Source of the DNA: Microbacterium terrisoli
Lineage (GTDB): Bacteria > Actinomycetota > Actinomycetes > Actinomycetales > Microbacteriaceae
Length of the DNA: 64,000 bases
Direction: 5' to 3'
Assembly: GCF_030866805.1 (NCBI RefSeq)
Contig: NZ_CP133019.1
Location: 1,302,001-1,366,000 of the forward strand
Shown here: positions 25,785 through 36,622 of the stretch, one piece after another
Numbering within the stretch: the stretch's first letter is position 1
Layout of the letters: every line of letters starts with the position of its first letter
Program-made: the position numbers and the translations under genes
The notes under the pieces: generated by a model
The model's database searches: none
Told to the model about the DNA's origin: nothing
What the model saw: the letters and a program-made list of their open reading frames with translations, nothing else

Positions 25785-27107
25785 ATGCCGATGGTTCGGT
25801 GGTTCCTGAACCTCGATGTCATGAGCGGCGCCCTGCCCGAGGCGCTGTGGTTGCTGACAGCGCTCGTCGGCGTCGTGCTGCTGGTGCGCGATCGGACGCG
25901 CACGTGGGCGATCACCGCCCTTCCCGCCGTTGCCGGCGGTGCGATCGTGGGTGTGATCGCCGTGTGGATCACCGATGCGACCGACGCTTTCGGGGTGCCG
26001 ATGCCCAAGGGGACCACCTGGTGGATGATGCTGGCCGGCGCCGGAATCGGGCTGGGGGTCGCGAGCTTCTGGCGCACGCCGGTGTGGCGCAAGGTGCTCG
26101 CCGGTCTGCTGATCGTGATCGCTCCGCTGTCGGCGGCGATGGGCATCAACGGCGGGTTCGGACTGACCCCGACGATCGCCGATGTGCTGGGGGTGAGCAC
26201 GCTGCCGTCGGTGGGCGCCCTGCCGATTTCGCGGGCTCACCCCGCCACCGGTACCGGCGCCCAGCCCTTGTACCTGACGTGGAAGGCTCCGGCGAACATG
26301 CCGAAGGCAGGCCGCGTCGGCACGCTCTCGGGCGCACAGCGCATTGCCTCCACGGGCGGGTTCATGCCGCGTGACGCGACGGTCTATCTGCCGCCGGCAG
26401 CCCTGGTGCCGAATGCTCCGGCCCTGCCGTTCATGGTCATGATGAACGGCAAGCCGGGCAGCCCGACCCCGCGGTTCATCGAGGCGGCGCTGAATGAGCA
26501 GGCCGCCGCGCACCATGGCCTGGCACCGATCGTCGTCATCGCAGACCAGCTGGGCACGCCCATGCAGCAGCCTGCGTGCTCGCCCTACTCGAAGTTCGGC
26601 AACGTGTCCGAGTACGTCAACGCCGACATCGTGCGCTACGCGCGCACGCATCTGAACATCATCGACAACCCGCGGTACTGGACCATTGCGGGATACTCGG
26701 ATGGCGGCGCATGCTCGCTCAAATGGGCGACCGAATATCCGAAGATCTGGGGGAATCTGATCAGCATCTCCGGCGACCGGTATCCCGGTGCCTCAGAACC
26801 GGCCACCTCGCTGCGCGAGGCATTCCGCGGCAGCATGAAGCTCGAGCTGTCGCAGCGTCCTGCGGTGTTCGTCAAGAAGAACGCCGGGCAGTTCGCCGGT
26901 CACGTGGCGCTGTTCACGGGCGGGTCGCTGGATGCCAAGTTCTCGGGGTATGCGCGCAGCAATGCCGAGATGCTGAAGGCCGCCGGATTCACCACGACCC
27001 TGATGGAGGTCGCCGGGGCAACCCATGTCGGCACCGCCCTGAGCGGGGGACTCGCCGAGGCCTTCACCCAGTTGTATCCCGTGCTCGGTCTGTCGCCGCG
27101 CGTGTGA
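25785..27107 (+). CDS. Membrane-anchored alpha/beta-hydrolase esterase
   Basis: 440 residues. The N-terminal ~125 residues hold four hydrophobic helices; the rest is an extracytoplasmic alpha/beta-hydrolase domain of the esterase D / mycolyltransferase-like type. The nucleophile elbow is GYSDGG (Ser near residue 303) and the C-terminal THVGTAL supplies the catalytic His. PACSPYSKFGNVSEYV is the lid-like segment. Nine nt downstream begins an MprF-like gene, so the pair is an operon. The enzyme may act on aminoacylated lipids (inference). ATG 25791 is an alternative start. Confidence 0.8.
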   Translation: MPMVRWFLNLDVMSGALPEALWLLTALVGVVLLVRDRTRTWAITALPAVAGGAIVGVIAVWITDATDAFGVPMPKGTTWWMMLAGAGIGLGVASFWRTPVWRKVLAGLLIVIAPLSAAMGINGGFGLTPTIADVLGVSTLPSVGALPISRAHPATGTGAQPLYLTWKAPANMPKAGRVGTLSGAQRIASTGGFMPRDATVYLPPAALVPNAPALPFMVMMNGKPGSPTPRFIEAALNEQAAAHHGLAPIVVIADQLGTPMQQPACSPYSKFGNVSEYVNADIVRYARTHLNIIDNPRYWTIAGYSDGGACSLKWATEYPKIWGNLISISGDRYPGASEPATSLREAFRGSMKLELSQRPAVFVKKNAGQFAGHVALFTGGSLDAKFSGYARSNAEMLKAAGFTTTLMEVAGATHVGTALSGGLAEAFTQLYPVLGLSPRV

Positions 27108-27115
27108 GACGGACG

Positions 27116-29608
27116 ATGGTGCGCAGCGGCCTGCGCTATCTGCGGAGCAACCCGTTCTCCGTCTCCGTCGCCGTCACGGTGCTGATCACCGGCTTCATCT
27201 TCTCGTTGCCGAGGACGCATGCCACGCGATGGGTGGCCGCGGGGCCGGTCACCACCGGCGAAGAGCACCTGTGGTGGACGTCGGTCACGGCTCTGCTGGT
27301 GCCCGGCTCGCTGCTGGACGCACTGCTCAGCGCCGCGGTCGCCCTGACCGTGATGGCCTACATCGAGCGGCTGATCGGCACGGCGCGCACCGTGCTGGCG
27401 TACTTCGGCGTCGGCGCGATGGCGATCCTCAGCGGCATCGCGCTGCACCTGCTGACGATCTGGCTGGGCACGCCGTTGCTGCTGCTGGCCCGCCCCGAGC
27501 TGTCGCTGGATCCGGCGATCGGCGTGTTCGGGGTGCTCATGACCGGCAGCGCGTTCGCACCGGTGCTGTTCCGCCGCCGCATCCGCGTCATCGGCTTCGC
27601 CGTCGTGCTCACTTTCGCCCTGTACGGAGGCGACCAGGACAGCTTCTATCGGGTGATCGCGGCGCTTCTGGGCCTCGCGCTGGGCGCGGCCCTGGGGCGG
27701 GGGATGCCGGTGGCGCGCACGCGCCCGCGCGCCCGCGGCTGGCGGCGCGCATCCTACGGCGAGGTGCGCACGCTGGTCGCGGCCGTGGTGGCCGTCACCG
27801 GCGTCGGCCCGGTGATCGTGCTGCTGGATCGAACGCTGGTCGGCCCGCTCGCGCTGGTCGTCTCCGGCATCGCCCAAGTCAACGGCGGTGAGGCGTTCGA
27901 GGCGTGCGCCACCTACTTCCGCAGCGCGTGCGATGCGCCCGGCGACATCCATATGATCGCGCACGGGGTTGGGCGGGTGCTGCTCTCGCTGGTTCCGGTC
28001 GCACTGAGCCTGGTGGCGGCGTGGGGGCTGCGCGCCGGCCGGCGCGCGGCATGGGCGATGGCGCTGGCCGTCAATGCCGTGACGTTGGTGGCCACAGCCG
28101 CCGCCGTCGGCGTGCTCAGCCTGTCGTCGCTGCAGGGGATCGAGCGCGTGGGCGAACGGTTCGCGCTCAGTGCGGTGCTGGCGGTGGGAGTGCCGCTTGC
28201 CGTCATCATCCTGCTCGCGCTGACCCGTCGCCGGTTCGAGGTCACGGCCGCGCGCGATGCGGTGCGACGCTTCTGGCTCACCGTCGGCATCGCATTCGTC
28301 GCGGTGATCGCGCTGTGGGTCGTGGCGTTCATCACGATTGGTGGGTCTGCCGTCCCGGTGGGTCCCGTGCCGCTGGCCGTTCGCGACATCTTCCTCGGCC
28401 TGATCGTGGTGCTGCTGCCGGCCGGGTACACCCGCGGCATCGCGCACGGCAGGGTGCCCGGTCATGGCGTGGTGGTCTTGGCCGACCAGTGGGCGGGTGT
28501 GGCGTTCTGGCTCGCCGTGATCGTCGCGGCGATCGTGCTGCTGCGATCGATCGGGCACAGTGACGTGTCGCAAGCGCGGTTCCGCGAGCTGCTGCGCACG
28601 ATCGGCGGCGGGACGATGAGCTTCATGGGCACCTGGGAAGGGGCTCGGCATTGGATCGGCGAGAGTGGTGCTGTCGCGTACCGGCTGGTGCGCGGGGTGG
28701 CGCTCGTGATCAGCGATCCCGTCGCCCCGCCCGGGGCGATGGCCGGCGTGCTCGACGGATTTCTGGCGTTCTGCGACCGACAGGGCTGGACCCCCGTGTT
28801 CTACGGTATCCACACTGCCACCCGCGACGCGCTGCGCGCCCGCGGCTGGCGCGATGTGTCGGTCGGAGAGGAAACGGTCATCCACCCGGCAGCGCTCGAG
28901 CTGGCAGGCGGTCGAGGCAAGCGCGTTCGGCAGGCGCTGGCCAAGGCCGACCGGCTGGGCGTGCAGATGATCTGGACGACATGGAAGGATCTGCCCACGT
29001 CGCGGGCGACGCAGATCGAAGTGCTCAGTGAGCACTGGGTGTCAGAGAAGGCGCTGCCCGAGCTCGGTTTCACGCTCGGCGGCATCGCCGAACTGCGCGA
29101 TCCCGACGTCGCACTGCTGCTGGCGGTCGGTGCCGACGGTGAGCTGCAGGCGGTGACCAGCTGGCTGCCCTCGTGGCGGGACGGCACGGTCACCGGCTGG
29201 ACATTGGATTTCATGCGGCGCGCAGACGATGCGATGCCTGAGATCATGGTCGCGGTGATCGCCACTGCGGCGCTGCGCATGCGCGAGGCCGGAGTCGGCG
29301 TGATGAGTCTGTCGGGCGCGCCGCTGGTGACCCGGCCGGTCGCCGAAGGGCAGCTGCCCCCGCGCTCGTCGCTGCTGAGCCGCATTCTGGGATGGTTGGC
29401 CGACGTGCTCGAACCGGTCTACGGATTTCGGTCTCTGTTCGAGTTCAAGCAGAAGTTCCACCCCGAGCTCGAGACCGTCTACATGTCGTATCAGGATGCC
29501 GCGAGCCTGCCGGCGGCGGCATCGGCGATCCTTCGCGCCTACCTGCCGACGGCATCGCCCCGGCAGGCGCTGGCGATCGTGCGCGGGCTGTCCGCCCGCC
29601 GCTCCTGA
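27116..29608 (+). CDS. MprF-like membrane protein with C-terminal DUF2156 domain
   Basis: 830 residues. The first ~200 form a rhomboid-like hydrophobic bundle lacking an evident Ser-His pair, followed by further helices to about 490, then a soluble GNAT-like DUF2156 domain (SFMGTWEGARHWIGESGAVAYRLVRG to FEFKQKFHPE), the catalytic module of lysyl/alanyl-phosphatidylglycerol synthases. Such enzymes transfer an amino acid from aminoacyl-tRNA to membrane lipid, lowering negative charge and raising resistance to cationic peptides. The amino acid is unknown. Ends at a 6-bp tandem repeat. Confidence 0.82.
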   Translation: MVRSGLRYLRSNPFSVSVAVTVLITGFIFSLPRTHATRWVAAGPVTTGEEHLWWTSVTALLVPGSLLDALLSAAVALTVMAYIERLIGTARTVLAYFGVGAMAILSGIALHLLTIWLGTPLLLLARPELSLDPAIGVFGVLMTGSAFAPVLFRRRIRVIGFAVVLTFALYGGDQDSFYRVIAALLGLALGAALGRGMPVARTRPRARGWRRASYGEVRTLVAAVVAVTGVGPVIVLLDRTLVGPLALVVSGIAQVNGGEAFEACATYFRSACDAPGDIHMIAHGVGRVLLSLVPVALSLVAAWGLRAGRRAAWAMALAVNAVTLVATAAAVGVLSLSSLQGIERVGERFALSAVLAVGVPLAVIILLALTRRRFEVTAARDAVRRFWLTVGIAFVAVIALWVVAFITIGGSAVPVGPVPLAVRDIFLGLIVVLLPAGYTRGIAHGRVPGHGVVVLADQWAGVAFWLAVIVAAIVLLRSIGHSDVSQARFRELLRTIGGGTMSFMGTWEGARHWIGESGAVAYRLVRGVALVISDPVAPPGAMAGVLDGFLAFCDRQGWTPVFYGIHTATRDALRARGWRDVSVGEETVIHPAALELAGGRGKRVRQALAKADRLGVQMIWTTWKDLPTSRATQIEVLSEHWVSEKALPELGFTLGGIAELRDPDVALLLAVGADGELQAVTSWLPSWRDGTVTGWTLDFMRRADDAMPEIMVAVIATAALRMREAGVGVMSLSGAPLVTRPVAEGQLPPRSSLLSRILGWLADVLEPVYGFRSLFEFKQKFHPELETVYMSYQDAASLPAAASAILRAYLPTASPRQALAIVRGLSARRS

Positions 29609-29631
29609 CGCGGACGCGGACGCGGACGCGG
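29608..29631. repeat. 6-bp tandem repeat (four copies) starting at the DUF2156 gene stop codon
   Basis: ACGCGG repeated four times, beginning with the final A of the TGA, in the short gap between convergent genes. Confidence 0.9.
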
Positions 29632-29639
29632 CCGTCGGG

Positions 29640-31067
<1,428 letters not shown>

Positions 31068-31177
31068 TCATACATTACCGGCGCTACGCTGACGGGTGGG
31101 CCCATCGACGTAACATCCGGCGGGGTCTGCGCGCCGCGAGGCGACGCTCCGGCAGGTGACGCACAAGGAAGTGACAC

Positions 31178-31783
31178 ATGTTGTTCGAACATCTCGGAGT
31201 CGGCCCGCGGGTGGATCCGACCGCGCAGATCGCGCCGACGGCAGTGATCAGCGGAGACGTCACGATCGGGCCCGATTGCCAGGTGCTGCACGGTGCGGTG
31301 ATCACCGCCGAGGGCGGACCGATCACGCTGGGTCGCAGCGTGATCGTGATGGAGAACGCGCTGATCCGTGCGAGTGCATCGAATTCCGTGCACATCGGCG
31401 ACCACACTCTCGTGGGGCCCATGGCGAGCATCTCGGGCGCCACGATCGGGGACGAGGTCTTCTTGGCCACCGGTACACGTGTGTTCAACGGGGCCCACAT
31501 CGACGCGCGCTGCGACGTGCGCATCAACGCCGTGGTGCATCTGCGCACGCACCTGCCCGAAGACAGCGTCGTGCCGATCGGGTGGGTCGCCGTGGGCGAA
31601 CCCGTGCAGGTACTGCCGCCCAGCGAGCATGAGCGCATCTGGGATCTGCAGCAGGAGCTGGACTTTCCCGGCTACGTGTTCGGGCTGGACCGAGAGACGC
31701 CCGACCTCATGGTGCAGCTGACCGAGCGATACGGCCGCTCTCTCGCGCGGCACTCCGATGATCGCCCCGTCGAGGGCGCGTGA
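31178..31783 (+). CDS. Gamma-class carbonic anhydrase family protein
   Basis: 201 residues of left-handed beta-helix hexapeptide repeats (about 15-140) with histidines in HIGDH and AVVHLRTHLP placed like the gamma-carbonic anhydrase zinc ligands, then a C-terminal helix. It would interconvert CO2 and bicarbonate if active. It converges with ppc, whose enzyme consumes bicarbonate, with only 3 nt between stops. AAGGAAG precedes the ATG. Activity is inferred; many family members are inactive or have other roles. Confidence 0.82.
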   Translation: MLFEHLGVGPRVDPTAQIAPTAVISGDVTIGPDCQVLHGAVITAEGGPITLGRSVIVMENALIRASASNSVHIGDHTLVGPMASISGATIGDEVFLATGTRVFNGAHIDARCDVRINAVVHLRTHLPEDSVVPIGWVAVGEPVQVLPPSEHERIWDLQQELDFPGYVFGLDRETPDLMVQLTERYGRSLARHSDDRPVEGA

Positions 31784-31786
31784 GCC

Positions 31787-34462
31787 TCACCCGGTGTTCT
31801 GCAGGCCCGCAGCCACCCCGCTGACTGCCAGCAGCAGCAGGCGCTCCTGATCGGGATCGGGTTCGGGCGCGTCGGGACCCTGTGCGCGCAGTGCGCGCAG
31901 GGCACGCAGCTGCAGCAGCGACAGCGCGTCGACGTACGGGCTGCGCAGGTTCACGGCGCGCTGCAGGATCGGCTTGTCGGCCAGCAGGTCGCCCACCCCC
32001 TTGATGCGGGTGACCCAGTCGCGGGTCAGCGCCAGCTCGTCGCGCACGAGGGCTGCCAGGTCGTCGCGGTCGCCGAGGGACAGATAGCGTTCTGCGATGC
32101 GGTCGTCGGTCTTGGCCAGACCCATCGCGACATTGTCGATCATCGTGTGCAGCAGCGGCCAGTGGGCGTACGCGTCCTGCAGCCTGGCCAGGTCGCCCAC
32201 CGCCTGCAGCGCCGTGCCCAGGCCGAACCAGCCGGCGAGGTTGATGCGCGCCTGCGCCCACGAGAACACCCACGGGATCGCCCGCAGGTCTTCCAGCGAC
32301 TCGACCGACAGTCCCCGTCGCGCCGGGCGCGAACCGAGGGCCAGACGGCCGATCTCCTCCATCGGCGTCACCGTGGCGAACCAGGGGGCGAAGCCGGGGG
32401 CGTGCACGAGCTCGAAGAACCGTGCGCGGGATGAGGCATCCATCGCTTCGGCGATGTCGGCGAATCGCTCGGCCGCGCGGCTGTTGCGCTGCTGCACCGA
32501 AGGCGCCCACGCCAGCAGCGTCGCGGCGGCCACCTGGTCGATGTGGCGCATCGCGATGGCCGGTTCGCCGTAGCGGGCGAAGATCACCTCGCCCTGCTCG
32601 GTGAGCTTGAACCGGCCGTCGACGGAGTGCGGCGGCTGGGCCAGGATCGCGCTGTTGGCGGGGCCGCCGCCGCGGCCGAGCGCCCCGCCGCGCCCGTGGA
32701 ACAGAGTGAGCGTGATGCCGGCGGACTGCGCCCAGGCGCCGATGCGCTCCTGCGCTTCGTACAGCGCGAGGGTGGCGGCGACCGGACCGACGTCCTTCGA
32801 CGAATCGGAGTAGCCGAGCATGACCTCCAGCCGATTGCCCGTCTCGCGCAGGCGCGCGGCGAACGCCGGCAGGGTGATGGTCTCGGCCAGTGCTTCGGGA
32901 GCCGCCTGCAGGTCGGCGAACGTCTCGAACAGCGGGATGACGTCCAGCACCGGGGCGGGTGCGCCGTCGGCGGCCGCGTACTCGGCCAGCCGGTGCACGG
33001 CGGCGAGGTCTGCGGCCGAGCGGGTGAACGAGACGATGTACCGCCCGGCGGCCCGCATGCCGTACCGGCTCTGGATGTGCGCGATCGCACGGAAGACCTC
33101 GAGCACCTCCTCGGTCTGCGCGCTGCGCTCGCCGCCGGCGTCGAGCTCAGCCAGCGCCTTGGCGTGCACGGCGGAGTGCTGGCGCACCTCGAGTTCGGCC
33201 AGGTGGAAGCCGTAGGACTCCACCTGCCAGATCAACTGCTGCAGGTGGCCGTATGCCGCGCGCACGGCACCGGCCGCGGCCAGCGACTCCTGCACCGCGC
33301 GCAGGTCGGCGAGAAGTTCATCGGCGTCGCCGTAGGCGAGATCGGCGTTGCGCGTGCGGGTGGCGGCGAGCTTGCGGGCGATCAGCAGCACGAGCCGCCG
33401 GTGCGGTTCATCGGGGGAGTGCTGTGCGATCTCGTCGGCGCCTGATTGGTCGGCGTCGCGGTAGCGGCGCCACAGCGCGCGGACGGCGTCGGAGGCGGGC
33501 GTGTCGTCGGCATCGAGGGTGAGGGTGCGTCCGATGCGCGCGGTGGCCGCCTCCAGCGCGCGCAGGGCGTGCTCGGATGCGATGGCTGCGGCCTGACGGG
33601 TGACCGATGCCGTGACGAACGGGTTGCCGTCGCGGTCGCCACCCACCCATGTCCCCAGGCGCACGAACGGCGGGACGACCGGTGCGGCACGCCCCGCGTC
33701 CGCGCCCTGCAGGGCGTCGTCGGCGCGGCGGTACACGTGCGGCACCGCGGTGAACAGCGTCTCGTCGAACACTGCGGTCACGGCGCTGACCTCGTCGACG
33801 GGTGCCGGTTTGTGCGGGCGCAGGGGAGCCGTGCGCCACAGTGTGTCGACTTCTTCGAGCAGGCGCCGACGGGCACGGCGCCGTTCGGCGCCTTCGGGGA
33901 TCGCCGCGTCGTGGGCGTCCAGCAGGGCGGCCAGACGTCGGATGCTGGAGGCCACGGCCTTGCGGCGCGCCTCGGTGGGGTGCGCGGTGAACACCGGATG
34001 GAAGCGCAGATCCTTCAGCCGTGCCCGCGCCTGCTCGTCGCCGACCTCGGCGGCCAGCCGGAGGTAGGCGGCGGCGAGCGAGTCACCGGCATCCTCACGA
34101 TCCGGGCGGCCGTCGCGCTCGCGCAGCGCACGCACCCTCTGGTGCTCTTCGGCCAGGTTGGCCAGGTGGAAGTAGCACGTGAACGCCCGTGCCACCTCGT
34201 CGGCGCGGGTGACCGAGAACCCGTCGGCGATCTGCTCGGCTTGTGCGAATGCGTCCGGTGTGCCCTCGACGCGGGCACGGATCGTCGCACCCCGCAGCCG
34301 CTCGACATCGTCGAACAGCCCGTCGGATCCGCTCTCGCGCAGCACCTGGCCCAGCAGCTCGCCCAGCAGCCGGACATCGGCGTGCATGCGCTCGGGGATC
34401 GCATCGCCCGACGCATGCCGTCCGACCAGGGTGAGGGCTTCGGTGGGGGTGGGTTCGCGCAT
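31787..34462 (-). CDS. ppc: Phosphoenolpyruvate carboxylase
   Basis: Replenishes oxaloacetate from PEP and bicarbonate. 891 residues. Catalytic His161 in FTAHPTEARRKA, the GYSDSSKD motif, the FHGRGGALGRGGGP loop and the C-terminal QRNSRA-to-NTG end are all present, so the enzyme looks complete. Starts at ATG 34462 on the minus strand, divergent from nhaA. Confidence 0.96.
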   Translation of the reverse strand: MREPTPTEALTLVGRHASGDAIPERMHADVRLLGELLGQVLRESGSDGLFDDVERLRGATIRARVEGTPDAFAQAEQIADGFSVTRADEVARAFTCYFHLANLAEEHQRVRALRERDGRPDREDAGDSLAAAYLRLAAEVGDEQARARLKDLRFHPVFTAHPTEARRKAVASSIRRLAALLDAHDAAIPEGAERRRARRRLLEEVDTLWRTAPLRPHKPAPVDEVSAVTAVFDETLFTAVPHVYRRADDALQGADAGRAAPVVPPFVRLGTWVGGDRDGNPFVTASVTRQAAAIASEHALRALEAATARIGRTLTLDADDTPASDAVRALWRRYRDADQSGADEIAQHSPDEPHRRLVLLIARKLAATRTRNADLAYGDADELLADLRAVQESLAAAGAVRAAYGHLQQLIWQVESYGFHLAELEVRQHSAVHAKALAELDAGGERSAQTEEVLEVFRAIAHIQSRYGMRAAGRYIVSFTRSAADLAAVHRLAEYAAADGAPAPVLDVIPLFETFADLQAAPEALAETITLPAFAARLRETGNRLEVMLGYSDSSKDVGPVAATLALYEAQERIGAWAQSAGITLTLFHGRGGALGRGGGPANSAILAQPPHSVDGRFKLTEQGEVIFARYGEPAIAMRHIDQVAAATLLAWAPSVQQRNSRAAERFADIAEAMDASSRARFFELVHAPGFAPWFATVTPMEEIGRLALGSRPARRGLSVESLEDLRAIPWVFSWAQARINLAGWFGLGTALQAVGDLARLQDAYAHWPLLHTMIDNVAMGLAKTDDRIAERYLSLGDRDDLAALVRDELALTRDWVTRIKGVGDLLADKPILQRAVNLRSPYVDALSLLQLRALRALRAQGPDAPEPDPDQERLLLLAVSGVAAGLQNTG

Positions 34463-34616
34463 GCTTCCACGGTAGCCGCGTGCTGCCGGCGTCTTTCGCT
34501 GTGTGACTTCGGCCCGACTCAGTACGATGGGATGCGGTGTGCCGGGAAGTCTGGTCGGCGATGCCTGCCCGCATCCGTGCGGCTGCAGGGCACTCAGCCC
34601 ACGCTCCGGAGGTTCC

Positions 34617-35816
34617 ATGACCCGTTCGCCTGCCGACACACCGCCCGCCGATGCCGAACCGAGCGTGTCCGGTCGTCTGCTGCGTTCGGCACGATTCCCT
34701 GCGATCCTGCTGCTGATCTCGGCGGCAGCGGGACTCCTCCTGGCGAACACGCCCGCCGCGGAGGCGGCCTTCGCGGTGCAGCACTTCACGTTCGGGATCG
34801 TCGGCACCGCGTTCGACCTCGACGTGGGGCACTGGATCGCCGACGGCCTGCTCGTGGTCTTCTTCTTCACTGTCGCCGTCGAACTGCAATACGAGCTGAC
34901 CTCGGGAGAGCTGCGTTCGGCGCGACGCGCCGTGCTGCCGGCGATCGCCGCCGCCGGTGGAGTGGCCGTGCCGATCGCGCTGTATCTGGTGATCGCCGCA
35001 CCCGGCGGTGTCGCGGTCGGCTGGCCGGTTCCCACCGCGACCGACATCGCGTTCGCGCTCGGTGTGCTGGCGGTGTTCGGACGCGGCCTACCCTCGGCTC
35101 TGCGGGTGTTCCTGCTGGCGCTCGCGATCCTCGACGACATCATCGGCATCGTGTTCATCGCGGTGCTCTTCGCGACGGATGTGAATGTCTGGATGCTGCT
35201 GCTCGCGCTTGTTCTCACGGTGGGCATCGGCATCCTGAGTCGTCAGCTGGGCGGCCGCGGGACGCGCGCGATCGGTGTGTCGATCGTCGTGCTGGCCGTG
35301 TGCGTCTGGGCTGCCGTGCTGGCGTCGGGGGTGCATGCCACCATCGCGGGTGTGCTGGTCGGTCTGGCCGTCGCGCAATATCCGGGCATGTGGACGCGGC
35401 ACCTGCTCGAGCCATGGGTGAACGGCCTGGTGCTGCCCCTGTTCGCACTGTCGGCCGCGCTCGTGACGATCCCGGCCGTGGGCGCGGGCGGGCTCTCGCC
35501 GGCGTTCTGGGGGATCTTCGTCGCCCTGCCGGTCGGCAAGCTGGTCGGTATCTGCGGCACGGCCTGGATCGCACAGCGCGCGCTGCGCGTGCCGGCTGCG
35601 GCCCGGCTGGCGTTCCCCGACCTCATCGCCGCCGGTGCCTTGGGCGGCATCGGGTTCACGGTCTCGCTGCTGTTGGCCGATCTCGCGTTCGCCTCGGTGC
35701 CCGAGCTGCGCGACGAGGCCGTGCTCGGCGTGCTCGCCGGCTCGACTGCGTCGCTCGTGCTCTCCGGGTTCGTCGTATCGTGGCGTGCACGAGTCCACCT
35801 CAGGAGGCCTGTATGA
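34617..35816 (+). CDS. nhaA: Na+/H+ antiporter NhaA
   Basis: 399-residue inner-membrane antiporter with about 11-12 helices, exporting Na+ in exchange for protons. Characteristic ATDIAFALGVL (ion-site Asp on the unwound helix) and LDDIIGIVFIA (the paired aspartates) are present, with the C-terminal GFTVSLL helix. GGAGG lies 4 nt before ATG 34617, ruling out longer starts. The stop overlaps the next start (ATGA). Confidence 0.94.
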   Translation: MTRSPADTPPADAEPSVSGRLLRSARFPAILLLISAAAGLLLANTPAAEAAFAVQHFTFGIVGTAFDLDVGHWIADGLLVVFFFTVAVELQYELTSGELRSARRAVLPAIAAAGGVAVPIALYLVIAAPGGVAVGWPVPTATDIAFALGVLAVFGRGLPSALRVFLLALAILDDIIGIVFIAVLFATDVNVWMLLLALVLTVGIGILSRQLGGRGTRAIGVSIVVLAVCVWAAVLASGVHATIAGVLVGLAVAQYPGMWTRHLLEPWVNGLVLPLFALSAALVTIPAVGAGGLSPAFWGIFVALPVGKLVGICGTAWIAQRALRVPAAARLAFPDLIAAGALGGIGFTVSLLLADLAFASVPELRDEAVLGVLAGSTASLVLSGFVVSWRARVHLRRPV

Positions 35817-36622
35817 CCGGTGACCACCAGCGGATCGATTCCTGGGCGGACCTCCGCGGCGTCCGGCTGCGCTACACGATCGAGGGCTCCGGCCCCCTCG
35901 CCGTCTGGGGGCATGGGCTGAGCAGCGACCGCTGGGCGATGGAGAACGACGGAGTGCTGGATTTCGCCCCCGTGGTCGACTCGGGGCGCACCCTCGTGCG
36001 CCTGGACTGGCGCGGTCACGGGGACTCCGGCGGCGGCGGCGACCCGGAGCAGTACTCGTGGGCGAGCCTCGGCGCAGACCTGCTCGCCCTGATCGATCAG
36101 CTGAGCCCGAATGCCCCCGTGGATGCCATCGGATGTTCGATGGGCACCGGTGCGATCCTGCACGCGGCCGTCACTGCGCCCGACCGGTTCCGCACGATCG
36201 TGCTCACTGCGCCGCCGACCGCGTGGGACACGCGCGCCGCACAGGTTGAGACGTATCTCGCGCTCGCGGAGGCCGCCGAGCAGGGGGGTCGTGCGGCCAT
36301 CGAGCGTCTCTTCGCGATGCAGCCCGTTGCGGGTCCGCTCGGCGAGCTCGACCTGCCGCCGCGGGTCAGCATCGATGAGGCGCGTCTGCCCATGGTGCTG
36401 CGCGGGGCGGCGCTGAGCGATCTGCCCGATCCTGATCGCCTGGTGCGGCTGAGGATGCCGACGCAGATCCTCAGCTGGGCAGACGATCCGGGACATCCGG
36501 TCTCGACGGGGCAGCGGCTGCACGAGCTGATCGCCGGTTCCCGGTTCGCGGTGGCTGCGGCGCTCGCCGATGTGCGCGGCTGGGGTGGCACGATCGCAGA
36601 GTTCCTGTCGGAGACGGCATGA
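35813..36622 (+). CDS. Alpha/beta hydrolase
   Basis: 269 residues. Oxyanion HGLSSDRW, nucleophile elbow GCSMGTG (Ser near 105), and a DDPGHPV segment containing the acid and possible histidine. A C-terminal HELIAGSRF segment may position the catalytic His. Cytosolic, substrate unknown. Coupled to nhaA and to the following mazG gene by ATGA overlaps. Confidence 0.82.
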   Translation: MTGDHQRIDSWADLRGVRLRYTIEGSGPLAVWGHGLSSDRWAMENDGVLDFAPVVDSGRTLVRLDWRGHGDSGGGGDPEQYSWASLGADLLALIDQLSPNAPVDAIGCSMGTGAILHAAVTAPDRFRTIVLTAPPTAWDTRAAQVETYLALAEAAEQGGRAAIERLFAMQPVAGPLGELDLPPRVSIDEARLPMVLRGAALSDLPDPDRLVRLRMPTQILSWADDPGHPVSTGQRLHELIAGSRFAVAAALADVRGWGGTIAEFLSETA

